A DNA stretch of 56,076 nt from Chitinophagales bacterium (lineage in GTDB: Bacteria; Bacteroidota; Bacteroidia; Chitinophagales; UBA2359): positions 1-56,076 of the forward strand of contig JAHDEE010000013.1 of assembly GCA_020629005.1 (NCBI GenBank), written 5' to 3'. This document shows, in pieces, positions 43,872 through 53,614 of the stretch. Positions within the stretch are counted from its first letter, which is position 1. Each line of letters begins with the position of its first letter. A program made the position numbers and the translations under genes. The notes beneath the pieces are model-generated. The model searched no databases and was not told the DNA's origin. It saw only the letters and a list, made by a program, of their open reading frames with translations.

Positions 43872-45325
43872 CTAAATTACTGATAGCTCTATACTGGTTC
43901 TTTTGGTCTTTGGGGCTTAGCGCTCAGGCTTGGGATATACTTATATTGGAGAAGGAGGATACGACTCTTGCTGGTCGCCAGGTACTCGAATTGGCTTCGG
44001 GTGATTTGTTATTGCCGGTAGAAAATTGGTTTTTCAACCCAAACTCAGTTGGTGTTTATATTAGTGGTTTCCCGCAGTACGGGTTTGACTTGATAAGAGT
44101 CAATAAGAGGCACCAATTGGATACCAGTTTATTTGTAACTCTTGCTCCTAAATTCGTGATAGGAAGTTTGTCGCATTTTGATGACAGCGTAATTGTTCCT
44201 GTAGAATTATATACAGGATTTGAACCATGTATAAGCCCTAGCCCCTATGCTCAGGCAGCCTCGCAAGCAACAGACCTTGGCTTGATTAGGCTTGGCAGTA
44301 ATGCTAGCCTATACTTGCAAGATACTGTGCACTTACATAGAGACAGTTCACTCTGCGGTCATTTGGATATTGTGCAGTTTGCCAATTGTCACGACAAATT
44401 GAGAGCCCTTCGCCATAGTCCCAATGGGTCAAAGTTGATGCTTGAGACAATTGACCCTTACAGCTTTGAGATTCTGCACACACAGTATATAGACGCTCCT
44501 TCTGTACCTTCGGTTGCTTATTTTGAATGCGAAGACAACATGATCTTGCTGTATTGCAGAAACGACCAACGATTGTGCAAAATGGATTATGAAGGTAATA
44601 TTTTATGGAGTAGCGAGGAAATAGCCTCGGCTGTAGAGATAGAAGTTTCCCAGGATAAGGAATACTACTGGATTAGAAGCCACGCATATGGTGAGGGCGT
44701 TCAAACCTATATTTATAAGTTTGATAGGTTGGGGAATCTTATCACTACCTTTGCCTTTGAGGATATGCTAGTGAGAGACATCGAACCAATTGGCGATGGA
44801 ATGATAATGGCTCTGGAGAATGGGAATTCTGAGGTTAAACTTCATATAGTCAATGCAAGAGGCCGGATTATAAATACAGAATCCTTCTATTATGAACGGC
44901 TTCTAGGAAAATACATCGAGTTACTCTCAACTGGTGAGGTGTTGATGGTGGCTGATAAGATAGACGCATTTAATCTGGGAGTCTGCTGTATTGAGTTGGG
45001 TGATAACACGCCAAATAAAGTTCTGATATTGAAGAAACCCTTGCAAGAAATTTGGAATCCTGAAATTCTTGAAGAGGCTATTGTAGAAGTATCTCCAAAT
45101 CCCGCCGAGTCAGAATTCGAGTTGATATTCCGTGATCATGTTCCTCAGTCAAATGAGAATTTATCCTACATATTGCATTCGATCAGCGGACAAGAGATGA
45201 TGAGGGATCAGATTCAAGGTCCTTCTCAGTTTGTTTCTATTGTTCATCTGCCAGCTGCAATTTACCTGCTTTCAATTTATGATGATGAGGCTCTGGTCAG
45301 CACACAAAAGGTAGTCAAGTATTAA
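43868..45325 (+). CDS. secreted protein with T9SS sorting domain
   Basis: 485 residues from the ATG at 43868, which overlaps the TGA of the preceding frame. Residues 1-19 are a signal peptide (LIALYWFFWSLGLSAQA). The middle (~20-400) has repeating blade-like segments (LELASGDLLLPV, IEVSQDKEYYWIRSHAYG, KFDRLGNLITTFAFED, LLSTGEVLMVAD), suggesting a beta-propeller. The tail ~410-485 is a Por-secretion domain (VEVSPNPAESEFELIF, HSISGQEMMRDQ, LPAAIYLLSIYDDE). Its TAA stop is formed by the first bases of MITE copy 3. Function unknown; partner of the preceding gene. Confidence 0.85.
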   Translation: MTKLLIALYWFFWSLGLSAQAWDILILEKEDTTLAGRQVLELASGDLLLPVENWFFNPNSVGVYISGFPQYGFDLIRVNKRHQLDTSLFVTLAPKFVIGSLSHFDDSVIVPVELYTGFEPCISPSPYAQAASQATDLGLIRLGSNASLYLQDTVHLHRDSSLCGHLDIVQFANCHDKLRALRHSPNGSKLMLETIDPYSFEILHTQYIDAPSVPSVAYFECEDNMILLYCRNDQRLCKMDYEGNILWSSEEIASAVEIEVSQDKEYYWIRSHAYGEGVQTYIYKFDRLGNLITTFAFEDMLVRDIEPIGDGMIMALENGNSEVKLHIVNARGRIINTESFYYERLLGKYIELLSTGEVLMVADKIDAFNLGVCCIELGDNTPNKVLILKKPLQEIWNPEILEEAIVEVSPNPAESEFELIFRDHVPQSNENLSYILHSISGQEMMRDQIQGPSQFVSIVHLPAAIYLLSIYDDEALVSTQKVVKY

Positions 45326-45484
45326 GGGACAGCGAATCAATAAATGTCCATTTTGACTTGCTAGAAATGATTTATCCATCGTTATTTTTCTCCACCAGCC
45401 AACAAGGATGCTGTCAAAAAATGCCTCGTCTAAATCATTTCCAGCGACGTCAAAATCGGACAGTTATTGATTCCCTATCCCTAA
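45322..45484 (+). mobile_element. 163 bp MITE-like element, copy 3
   Basis: Nearly identical to copy 1. Its first bases TTAA provide the TAA stop of the T9SS gene (TAT-TAA). Same orientation relative to the gene as copies 2 and 4. Confidence 0.88.
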
Positions 45485-45544
45485 GCTGTCTCTGTGTGCT
45501 TTCAGGCGTAGTTTGCGAATTTCTTTCTTCACACCGTGCCGCTG

Positions 45545-45920
45545 GAGTCCCAAATCTGTAGTCTGTAATCCGCAGTCTCAAATCCCACATCCCCAATCCC
45601 CAAACCAGCGACCTACGACCAACCAAGCAGTCGGCGCGACGGGGACGTCACGCCGGGCAGAGGTAGTCCGCAAGCCGTAGTCTCGTAGCCCAGATCCCAA
45701 AACAGAGGCTTACGACCAGCCAAGCGGTCGGAAATCCCTCATCCCAATCCCCAAAACAGCGACCTACGACCAACCAAGCGGTCGGCGCGACGGGGAGGTC
45801 ACGCCGGGCGAAGGCAGTCCGCAAGCTGTAGTCCCCTGTCTCCAAGTCCCAAATCTCAAGTCCAAAATCCCAGATCCCAGATCCCAGATCCAGATCCCAA
45901 ATTGCAACGGCGGAGGGAAG
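45545..45920 (-). repeat. REP-like hairpin array, family 3 (reverse, two intact and one broken unit)
   Basis: Reverse-strand version of the 42008 array. Hairpin cores lie at 45630-45658 and 45780-45808; a third unit at ~45720 has lost its hairpin (GCGGTCGGAAATCC). The right part is a run of CCAGATCCCAGATCC-type repeats. Confidence 0.8.
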
Positions 45921-45923
45921 GTG

Positions 45924-46098
45924 CAAAATAGCCCCGGGCGAAACGGTATGAGGCAGGTTGCTGCCGTGGTGAATGGCTGGCCATGGGGGCTCGGAGCCTG
46001 CGGAGAGACCACAGGGCCAGATCATGAACAGGCAGCAGCCTGCCGAATAAGAGTGGAGCACGGGACTACAGCCAACGCGCTCTTTTCTGTGTCGCTCC
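45924..46098 (-). repeat. structured dispersed repeat, family 1, copy F (reverse)
   Basis: On the minus strand it begins GGAGCGACACAG and ends GGGGCTATTTTG. The outer arms GGCAGGTTGCTGCC (45952-45965) and GGCAGCAGCCTGCC (46031-46044) pair over 13 of 14 with one G-U. The inner arms are ATGGCTGGCC and GGCCAGATCAT. It follows the family 3 array directly. Confidence 0.88.
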
Positions 46099-46229
46099 AA
46101 AAACATAGAATCAACTGTCAATTTTGTACTTTCGCATTTCCGTAGAACTCATTCAGAAAGGATTCTCAAAAATGATGATGCTTGACTGTTGGAGGTTTAT
46201 TCGGAATTACTAAAACATAAAATCGAAGC

Positions 46230-47432
46230 ATGGACGCGTATATTTTTGATGCAGTGAGAACGGTAAGAGGTAAAGGCAATAAGCGGGGCTCGCTAATGAG
46301 CATTACGCCGACGGAATTGTCAACTCAGGTGTTGCAGGCGATGCAAAAGAAGCATGATTTGGACACGGGCAAGGTGGAAGATGTTATTCTGGGTTGTGTG
46401 GGTCAGGTGAAAGATCAGGCGGCGAATATTGCTAAGACGGCCGCTCAGCATTCTGGATATGGGGACCATCTTTGCGGTGTTACTTTAAATCGCTTTTGTG
46501 GGTCTGGATTGGAATCGGTGAATCAGGCGGCGGCATATGTGAAGTCAGGCTTTCGGGACTTGATTGCTGCTGGTGGTGTGGAGAGTATGTCGCGAGTGGC
46601 AATGGGATCGGATGGCGGTGGAATGTTTATGGATCCAAGCATAGCGATTCCGGGCAACATTGTGCCGCAAGGAATATCGGCTGATTTGATTGCTTCGAAG
46701 TATGGCTATTCCAGGGCGGATGTAGATCAATTTGCCTACAGCTCGCAAATGCGGGCAACGGTAGCGGAAAAAGAAGGTCGGTTTAAGTCCAGAATTCCTG
46801 TGGTGGATATCAATGGCTTAAGCGTGTTGAATACAGATGAGAATATCCGTCCTTCCACTACTGTTGAGGGATTGGCCAATTTGAAACCCTCTTTTGAAAT
46901 GATGGGTGCCATGGCTGGATTTGATGCTGTTGCTATAGACAGATATCCAGAAGTCGAAATCATTGAGCATGTGCATCATGCCGGAAATTCCTCTGCTATT
47001 GTGGATGGTGCTGCTATTGCACTTGTAGGATCTAAGCAGGCCGGGGAGGACATAGGATTGAAGCCAAGGTTTAGAGTGCGTGCAGCTGCGATCCATGGTA
47101 CTGACCCTACAATTATGCTGACTGGAATCGGGCCGGCTTCGATTAAGGCCTTGAAGCAAGCAGGCATGAATGCTTCAGATATAGATTTGTTTGAAATCAA
47201 TGAGGCATTTGCCGCAGTGGTACTTAAGGCGATGGAGGACATCGGAATCGATCATTCGAAAGTGAATGTGAATGGTGGGGCGATTGCACTAGGTCATCCG
47301 CTGGGAGCTACCGGTTGCATGCTGCTTGGAACCGTGATGGACGAACTCGAAAGCCGAGATTTGAGTACAGGGCTTGTGACACTTTGTATAGGTGGTGGCA
47401 TGGGAATCGCAACTATTATTGAGCGGGTGTAA
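46230..47432 (+). CDS. acetyl-CoA C-acyltransferase (thiolase)
   Basis: 400 residues. The last step of beta-oxidation: it cleaves 3-ketoacyl-CoA with CoA. The acyl-accepting Cys is C90 in [10 protein letters not shown]. The base His is in [15 protein letters not shown], and the second Cys in [18 protein letters not shown] is also present. It is first in an operon with the FadJ-type gene 73 bp downstream; together they cover the last three steps of the cycle, with the acyl-CoA dehydrogenases at 15-17 kb for the first. Confidence 0.95.
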   Translation: MDAYIFDAVRTVRGKGNKRGSLMSITPTELSTQVLQAMQKKHDLDTGKVEDVILGCVGQVKDQAANIAKTAAQHSGYGDHLCGVTLNRFCGSGLESVNQAAAYVKSGFRDLIAAGGVESMSRVAMGSDGGGMFMDPSIAIPGNIVPQGISADLIASKYGYSRADVDQFAYSSQMRATVAEKEGRFKSRIPVVDINGLSVLNTDENIRPSTTVEGLANLKPSFEMMGAMAGFDAVAIDRYPEVEIIEHVHHAGNSSAIVDGAAIALVGSKQAGEDIGLKPRFRVRAAAIHGTDPTIMLTGIGPASIKALKQAGMNASDIDLFEINEAFAAVVLKAMEDIGIDHSKVNVNGGAIALGHPLGATGCMLLGTVMDELESRDLSTGLVTLCIGGGMGIATIIERV

Positions 47433-47505
47433 GTTGCTGCTTTTGCCGCTAAAATTTATTGCGCCTGGAATCATAAACCAGGCTGTCAAAATTAGAAAAA
47501 ACAAG

Positions 47506-49680
47506 ATGGAAAATATCAATAACAATTTATTTAGTGTTGAAGTTGATCAGGATGGAGTAGCCTTGATGCTCATTGATCAAAAGGACAATCCCACCAACCT
47601 CTTTAGCTTCGAATTTATTCGGGAATTTTGTGCTGTTGCCAAACAAGTGATCGAAGATGAGCAAGTCAAAGGAATGGTAGTGACTTCCGGACAACGGATG
47701 TTTATGCCTGGGGCGGATCTTCGGGAGCTGAAAACGATGGGCGGTGATGCGGAGAAACTGTTTGCTGATGTGATGACTTTACATGAGCAGTTTCGAGCAA
47801 TTGAAACCTGTGGCAAGCCTTTTGTCGCTGCGATCAATGGTACGGCTATGGGAGGCGGATTGGAACTTTGTCTGGTTTGTCATCATCGAATCGCTTTGAA
47901 CAGTACCAAGATCAAACTGGGTTTTCCGGAATCAAAAGTGGGACTGTTACCGGGAGGTGGCGGAACAGCAAAAGCGCCCTATCTGCTCGGCATTCAAAAT
48001 GCATTGATGTACCTGCTTCAAGGAAAGGAAGTGCGTCCGCAACGAGCATTAAAAGACGGCTTGATTGATGCGCTGGCGGAAACGCCAGAAGAGCTAATCA
48101 GCATGGCTAAGGATTGGGTCAAGGAAAATGCAAATCCAGTTCAGCCATGGGATAACAAGAAGCACAAAATTCCGGGAGGCGCTCTTTGGTCGCCGACTGG
48201 TGTACAGGTGATGATGGGTGCGGCAGGCAATATTTCGAAAATGACCCATGGTAACTATCCGGCTCAGCAGCATATTTTGAGTGTGGTGCATGATGGGCTT
48301 CAAGTGCCTATAGATCGTGCGCTGGAAATTGAGGCCCGGTATTTCACCAAATTGCTGAACAGCAAGGAAGCCAAGAACATGATTAGGACTGGCTTCACCG
48401 AATTGCAAAAAGCCAAAAAAGGAATTGCGAGACCTGCTTCGGAGCCAAAGTATGAAATCAAGAAAATCGGCATGCTCGGTGCCGGAATGATGGGCGCAGG
48501 TATTGCTTATGTATCGGCAAAGGCGGGTATGGAGGTGGCTCTTAAAGACATCAGCATCGAAGGAGCTGAAAAGGGCAAGGCATACTCCAAAATGTTGCTG
48601 GATAAGGCTATTTCAAAGAAGCGGTCTACGCCTGAAAAGGCGGAGGCCTTGCTTGCTCGTATCAAACCCACAACCGACTATGGCGATTTTGCAGATTGTG
48701 ATATGATCATAGAAGCCGTATTTGAAGATCCAGCATTGAAAGATAAAGTGACTAAGGAAGTAGAAGCAGTATTGCCTGCCGACAAGATATACGGTTCCAA
48801 TACCTCCACTATTCCGATCTCCATTTTGCAGTATTTCTCTGCCCGACCAGCCAATTATATTGGGATTCACTTTTTCTCGCCAGTAGACAAGATGCCGTTG
48901 GTTGAAATCATAGTGGGTGATAAAACGGAAGATCGGGCTATTGCTGCAGCGGTAGATTATACCGTAGCCATTGGTAAGATTCCGATAGTGGTCAATGATA
49001 GTCGAGGCTTTTATACCTCTCGATGCTTTGGCACTTTTGTAGCCGAAGGCATGTTCTTGCTAGAAGAAGGAGTTCCGGCGGCAATGATAGAAAATATTGC
49101 TAAGAAACGAGGTATGGCCGTTGGCCCGCTTGCGGTACATGATGAAGTGACGCTGACCTTGAGCAAGCATGTTTTCGAAAGCAATCCGGATCCAAAGAGG
49201 CCTTTCCAGGAGAGATGTCAAAAGATGGTGCTGGACCTGATTGCAGATGGCAGAACGAGCAAGAAGGATGGAGCAGGTTTTTACGATTACCCACAAGGTG
49301 AGAAGAAGCGACTATGGAACGGACTCAAGAGCAAGTATAACAGTAACATAGAGACATTGGACGAAGCCACTATTGGTAACCGGATTTTGCACTTTCAAGC
49401 TTTGGAAAGTTACCGCTGTCTCGAAGAGGGCGTGCTTCGTTCCACCACCGACGGGGACCTCGGCTCTGTACTTGGTTGGGGCTTCCCGATTTATACAGGC
49501 GGCACCTTGTCTTACATCGACTACTACGGAATTAATCAGTTTGTGGCCGACTGCGATTTGTATGCAGAAAAATATGGCGTCCGATTCCAGGTGCCTCAGT
49601 CCCTGCGGACTCTTGCCGAACAGGGAAAGTCAGTGCATGATTTTGATCGGGCAAGCATGGCTAAGGAGCAAGTTTCGTAG
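47506..49680 (+). CDS. fadJ: trifunctional-type enoyl-CoA hydratase/3-hydroxyacyl-CoA dehydrogenase
   Basis: 724 residues from the ATG at 47506; frames further upstream run into the thiolase end. The N-terminal crotonase domain (~1-300) has the oxyanion segment AAINGTAMGGGLELC and GFPESKVGLLPGGGGT with the catalytic Glu. The NAD-binding dehydrogenase domain begins IGMLGAGMMGAGIAY (~325); the catalytic His lies in IGIHFFSPVDKMPLVEII. Two C-terminal helical domains follow (ending near GWGFPIYTGG). The order is that of FadB/FadJ; FadJ fits the length and the separate thiolase. Confidence 0.93.
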   Translation: MENINNNLFSVEVDQDGVALMLIDQKDNPTNLFSFEFIREFCAVAKQVIEDEQVKGMVVTSGQRMFMPGADLRELKTMGGDAEKLFADVMTLHEQFRAIETCGKPFVAAINGTAMGGGLELCLVCHHRIALNSTKIKLGFPESKVGLLPGGGGTAKAPYLLGIQNALMYLLQGKEVRPQRALKDGLIDALAETPEELISMAKDWVKENANPVQPWDNKKHKIPGGALWSPTGVQVMMGAAGNISKMTHGNYPAQQHILSVVHDGLQVPIDRALEIEARYFTKLLNSKEAKNMIRTGFTELQKAKKGIARPASEPKYEIKKIGMLGAGMMGAGIAYVSAKAGMEVALKDISIEGAEKGKAYSKMLLDKAISKKRSTPEKAEALLARIKPTTDYGDFADCDMIIEAVFEDPALKDKVTKEVEAVLPADKIYGSNTSTIPISILQYFSARPANYIGIHFFSPVDKMPLVEIIVGDKTEDRAIAAAVDYTVAIGKIPIVVNDSRGFYTSRCFGTFVAEGMFLLEEGVPAAMIENIAKKRGMAVGPLAVHDEVTLTLSKHVFESNPDPKRPFQERCQKMVLDLIADGRTSKKDGAGFYDYPQGEKKRLWNGLKSKYNSNIETLDEATIGNRILHFQALESYRCLEEGVLRSTTDGDLGSVLGWGFPIYTGGTLSYIDYYGINQFVADCDLYAEKYGVRFQVPQSLRTLAEQGKSVHDFDRASMAKEQVS

Positions 49681-49690
49681 GGCAGCGCTG

Positions 49691-51757
49691 TCAATTTTGA
49701 GCAGGTACCAACACAAGCGGTCGGTTAAAATGCTCGACTACCTTATTCATGTAGGCCCGCAGCTTTGCATATTCCTTGCTTTCATACACCGCTTTCTTAA
49801 AGGAATAAGAACCGGTGATCTCGACAACAGAACCCTCTTGAACCGCCGAGAGCGATATACTCGCCAGGCTGTTATCGATGGAATAAGTCTCGGGAAGAGT
49901 AGCAACTTCATAGCCCTGAGGAACTTCCACACGAACCCTGTAGTCGTTTGCCTTGGCATAAACTAGATCCACGGGATAGTCCCTGTATTTTTGCTGTAGC
50001 AGATTCTCAGTCATCGCAAGACCGATAAAGGGGTCCAGCTCAAAGGTCTCCTGGTCTTTCCGAAGGGCCAACTTCCCTTCAAAACCGATCGAGTAGGGTC
50101 GATCAATTCGATCATAATTGCTGGTCTTGATACGGTTTACCTCGGTGAGACTTGAACAAATCTCTTGCTTGATCTTTGCCGTGTCATTCTCGTATAGCTG
50201 TTTCTTGTGAAATGCAGCATAATCAAGAGAGGAAATCGAGGCAGACACCTGAGCGGAAGAAGTTGCAACATCCGGACGAATCGTAATATCGTGAATGGTA
50301 TGTGCAATCGTATCCGCATCCAAGGGAATCCAGGACACCTCTTCAGGATTGACCACAAATCCCTTATCGTTCAGGCATTGGCTGGGTATCAGATCAAATG
50401 CCAGCTGACGGGAAGTGGCGTCTGCAAGAAAGGGATCCTCTGTGTCAACATGAATGATCACATTATTGAAGAGGTGCTCAAATGGATATTCCGTTTTGAA
50501 TCGTCCATGATTTCTAGTGCTAATTAGCACCGGTTTAGCTTTAACCCCTGCTTCCTTCAGACAAGCAAGAAGAAAGAGATTCAACTCTGCCGAATTTCCC
50601 TTCCTCTTTTCCATAAAGTCTTTAGCAGACATGGTGCTCCGCTTTTCAAACTCCCCATTCCAGCTGAAGTCTTTCCGCACTCTATAAATGACTTTTTCGG
50701 CCCGCGTCAACGCATCTGTGCCAGAAAACAACTTCACAAAATCGTACTTCTTCTTAGCCAGCTTTTGAGCGTTTTTCAAATACTTACCGAACTTTGGATC
50801 AGCTAACATCTCCTTACTAAGCTCTGGCCAGGTGGTCATAATCTGCCGAGATCCCCCATGCGGGAAATTCTCCCTGGCCAACTGAAAATCCATCTTAACC
50901 CGATAATCATTAATCGAAGTGATATAAGCTTCGTCTTCGAATGCCGGAATGTCCCTCATCCCATAGGTATACTTTATATCCTGAAACTGGCCGCCTTCTT
51001 CAATGTTTTTACCAAATACCTCGGTCGCGTTTCCCCAGGAGCGATCAATATCCTGCTTTTCTGTACGCTCTACATCAAACTTGTCGAGCCCTTGCGCCAA
51101 AAAAACGTACTCGTAGAAAGGAATCATGGATACCTGGTATTCACTGTAAATAGTGGGAACACGATCCTGAAAAGACCAATCCGGCAAGCGCTCCATGAAT
51201 GGACTCTCAATGACATAGCGATACTCGACAATTCGCCCAGCCTTAGCACGCGGGCAGGTGTAGGTCCGTTCAATCTGCTGTTGATCGATCTGCTTCTCTT
51301 TGAATTCCTTGTCATCCATATCCCAGGACAACAATACATCCTCCTTATTACTGTAAGTTGTTGCCTCAATAGAAATCAGATGTTCCTGGATGAAATCATT
51401 GCGAAATAGCGGAATCTTAATCTTCTTGTAGTCTTCTCCTTCTTCATCCAGAATCAGGATTCTTCGGGTTCGAGTAAACCTGATCACATAATCCATGCTG
51501 ACCTTGGCGTAGCGGGTGTCAACTGTTTCCCGATTGTAAAACCCAGAATACTGTTTACGAAGATGCGATTCATCCGATTTTACGAATACGGATTCACCAC
51601 GATCAAACAAGACCACTGCAGAAGCATCTGGATATTTCTCAGAAGTGACCATCTTTAGGTCACCCAAAAGCACATCACCAAATTCTCTCTCAAACTCCTG
51701 GGCCCAAAGGGAGAAAGTAGTGATAAAGATCAATAAAAGGGATAGCAAACTCTTCAT
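49691..51757 (-). CDS. DUF3857 protein with transglutaminase-like domain
   Basis: 688 residues with signal peptide (LLSLLLIFITTFSLWA). The DUF3857 domain spans ~30-280 (RFTRTRRILILDEEGEDY, IEYRYVIESPF). The transglutaminase-like core (~310-460) contains KGNSAELNLFLLACLKEAG and STRNHGRF. In the catalytic family this site is GNCxD, so the nucleophile Cys is Ser here, while the His region remains (TEYPFEHLFNNVIIHV). It is probably not a classical protease or transglutaminase. A C-terminal DUF3858-like beta domain follows (YRVRVEVPQGYEV). A periplasmic or surface location is likely; function unknown. Confidence 0.85.
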   Translation of the reverse strand: MKSLLSLLLIFITTFSLWAQEFEREFGDVLLGDLKMVTSEKYPDASAVVLFDRGESVFVKSDESHLRKQYSGFYNRETVDTRYAKVSMDYVIRFTRTRRILILDEEGEDYKKIKIPLFRNDFIQEHLISIEATTYSNKEDVLLSWDMDDKEFKEKQIDQQQIERTYTCPRAKAGRIVEYRYVIESPFMERLPDWSFQDRVPTIYSEYQVSMIPFYEYVFLAQGLDKFDVERTEKQDIDRSWGNATEVFGKNIEEGGQFQDIKYTYGMRDIPAFEDEAYITSINDYRVKMDFQLARENFPHGGSRQIMTTWPELSKEMLADPKFGKYLKNAQKLAKKKYDFVKLFSGTDALTRAEKVIYRVRKDFSWNGEFEKRSTMSAKDFMEKRKGNSAELNLFLLACLKEAGVKAKPVLISTRNHGRFKTEYPFEHLFNNVIIHVDTEDPFLADATSRQLAFDLIPSQCLNDKGFVVNPEEVSWIPLDADTIAHTIHDITIRPDVATSSAQVSASISSLDYAAFHKKQLYENDTAKIKQEICSSLTEVNRIKTSNYDRIDRPYSIGFEGKLALRKDQETFELDPFIGLAMTENLLQQKYRDYPVDLVYAKANDYRVRVEVPQGYEVATLPETYSIDNSLASISLSAVQEGSVVEITGSYSFKKAVYESKEYAKLRAYMNKVVEHFNRPLVLVPAQN

Positions 51758-51814
51758 GGGTGTATTTTTGGGTAGATTAATACAACAAGCTCAACCAGGA
51801 AAGTAAATCATTCT

Positions 51815-52795
51815 CTAGGCAATCTCGAAAGCACCTACTGCGTTTTCGCATCCTTCCCAGTTAGTTTTTATTGTTTCCTCCGAATATAAATAATCTTCAG
51901 GTGTCAACAAATCCGGAAACCCTTTCCAACCAGCTGTAGGACCATAAAAATTACCCGATTTTGCCTCGGCATCCATACTTGCACGTATTATTCCTGCTGC
52001 TCCATCTTCTGCACTCTGAGCTCTGCTCATCAAACCGCTGTCCTTTTCCATGCCGCCATGAACAGCAGTTGTAATCTGCAATTGTGTTGCTGCCAGACCA
52101 GGATGAGCCAATAATGGCATCACATTTTCAATCTTGGCCGCCTCCAGCTTTTGCTTTAGACCATAAGTAAAGGCACAGTTCGCAAGCTTGGTTTGGTGAT
52201 AACGCTCCCAACGTGGACCTTGAAAGGCAAAATTTTCTGCTTCGGTCCCATCTCCACCGAGATTCCCTCCTTTCTTCTCAAAATATTGCGCACCCAAAGG
52301 ACCACCCAATCTAGCCATTGAAGTATGGTTGACAATTCGTGCCTCACTGCTATTCTTGAGCAATGGGAACAACTCCTTTGTTAGCAGAAAATGGGAAATT
52401 ACATTGGTCTGCATCTGCACATCAAAACCGTCTCCCGTAGCCTTGTCAGCCAGCGCCATTACGCCTGCATTGTTTACCAAAACATCGATTGTCTGGTAAA
52501 TTTTTCGCACAAACTCAGCTGCAGCCCGCACACTTTCAAAACTCTGTAGATCACATTCGACAGCCTCAAAGCTCGCCCCCGGCACTTCTTCCTGAAGCTT
52601 CTGCAAAGCCTTATCCGCGCGCTCGCTTTTGCGGTTCAACAAGATCACTGAAGCACCCTTTTTAGCCAATTCCCGGGCACAGATGTAACCTGTACCACTG
52701 GTAGTGCCAGTGATGGCGGCCACTTTGCCGCTCATATCCTGCGAATGATTTTCGAGAACTGTCCCTAAGTGTACTGTTTCAATTTGATTGCTCAT
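51815..52795 (-). CDS. short-chain dehydrogenase/reductase
   Basis: 326 residues, Rossmann fold. The cofactor loop is ITGTTSGTGYICARELAKKG (TGxxxGxG, residues 29-35). Other motifs are DLQSFESVRAA (adenine-ring Asp), NNAGVMA and the catalytic YHQTKLAN. The serine is in IVNHTSMARLGG. It resembles the retinol-dehydrogenase/WWOX-type SDR subgroup, which uses NADP(H). The Arg in LLNRKSE after beta-2 agrees with NADP preference. Substrate unknown. It lies 57 bp upstream of the DUF3857 gene on the same strand. Confidence 0.92.
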   Translation of the reverse strand: MSNQIETVHLGTVLENHSQDMSGKVAAITGTTSGTGYICARELAKKGASVILLNRKSERADKALQKLQEEVPGASFEAVECDLQSFESVRAAAEFVRKIYQTIDVLVNNAGVMALADKATGDGFDVQMQTNVISHFLLTKELFPLLKNSSEARIVNHTSMARLGGPLGAQYFEKKGGNLGGDGTEAENFAFQGPRWERYHQTKLANCAFTYGLKQKLEAAKIENVMPLLAHPGLAATQLQITTAVHGGMEKDSGLMSRAQSAEDGAAGIIRASMDAEAKSGNFYGPTAGWKGFPDLLTPEDYLYSEETIKTNWEGCENAVGAFEIA

Positions 52796-52922
52796 ATCGG
52801 TAAGATTTATTTTTGCTTAATTGTAATTGCCCGTCAAAAGTACATAGAATTGACGAATTCAAATTCAACATTCTGAGCTCCGAAGAAGGGAATCCAAGTG
52901 AAAGCCTGGCTCAAGATTGTTT

Positions 52923-53097
52923 GGAGCGACAATGCACTCCTTCTAGTTTAGGGCTTGCTTGTGCTCCGTTCTTATGTGCTGGCAGCCTGCCGGCAACCCC
53001 TAAAGACCGCCCCCTGTTTGATATATATTCACTGGCCCGAGACAAGTTTGTGTTGGCAGGCTGCCAGCACATACCACTTCGCCCAAGGCTATTTTGA
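52923..53097 (+). repeat. structured dispersed repeat, family 1, copy G
   Basis: Begins GGAGCGACAATG, ends GGCTATTTTG. Its outer arms are perfect: TATGTGCTGGCAGCCTGCC (52973-52991) against GGCAGGCTGCCAGCACATA (53055-53073), 19 of 19. The TCTCTCC apex is lost, so this is the most diverged copy inside yet the best paired outside. Confidence 0.88.
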
Positions 53098-53451
53098 TCG
53101 TGCAGTCGCTCAGGCCCTATCTTGTCTTCCTAAGCTTTGCTGTCCATAGCCTGAGGCAACAGAATGATACAAGGAAAATTGCTGACGGCCAAAACAATTA
53201 TTGCGACCTGATTGGGTTTCAAATCTCCGTTTGATCCTGGCCTTTTGACATTAGTTGCCCTTTTCTATTGCTACGTCTAAAGCGCAAAAGCGTGCCATCA
53301 CACAATCGAAGCAGATGCTGAGTACTTATGAATGCACTCATCAAGTCTTTAATTGTAGGAGTTTTGTGCGGGGAAGAAGGCAACTGCCTACAGACAAAAC
53401 GCAAGCACAGGAGAAGCAAGGTTTCAAGGCCCCTTTCGGATGACGAAAGCC
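53098..53451. other. intergenic region without a recognisable gene
   Basis: About 350 bp between a family 1 repeat and MITE copy 4. Open frames lack domain features. Nothing I can name. Confidence 0.45.
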
Positions 53452-53614
53452 TTAAGGGATAAGGAATCAATAACTGTCTGATTTTGACGCCGCAAGAAAT
53501 GATTTAGACGAGGCATTTTTTGACAGCATCCTTGTTGGCTGGTGGAGAAAAATAACGATGGATAAATTATTTCTAGCAAGTCAAAATGGACAGTTATTGA
53601 TTCTCTATCCCTAA
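53452..53614 (-). mobile_element. 163 bp MITE-like element, copy 4
   Basis: On the minus strand it starts TTAGGGATAGAGAATCAATA. Its first bases TTAG form the TAG stop of the tail-specific protease (CTT-TAG). Same orientation to the gene as copies 2 and 3. Confidence 0.88.

Noticed and set aside
45648-46121. Open frame encoding IWDLGSGIWDFGLEIWDLE-like protein
   Set aside because: It is the translation of the GGGATTT-type low-complexity part of the family 3 array and runs into a family 1 repeat; the 42032-42427 frame is the same artefact.
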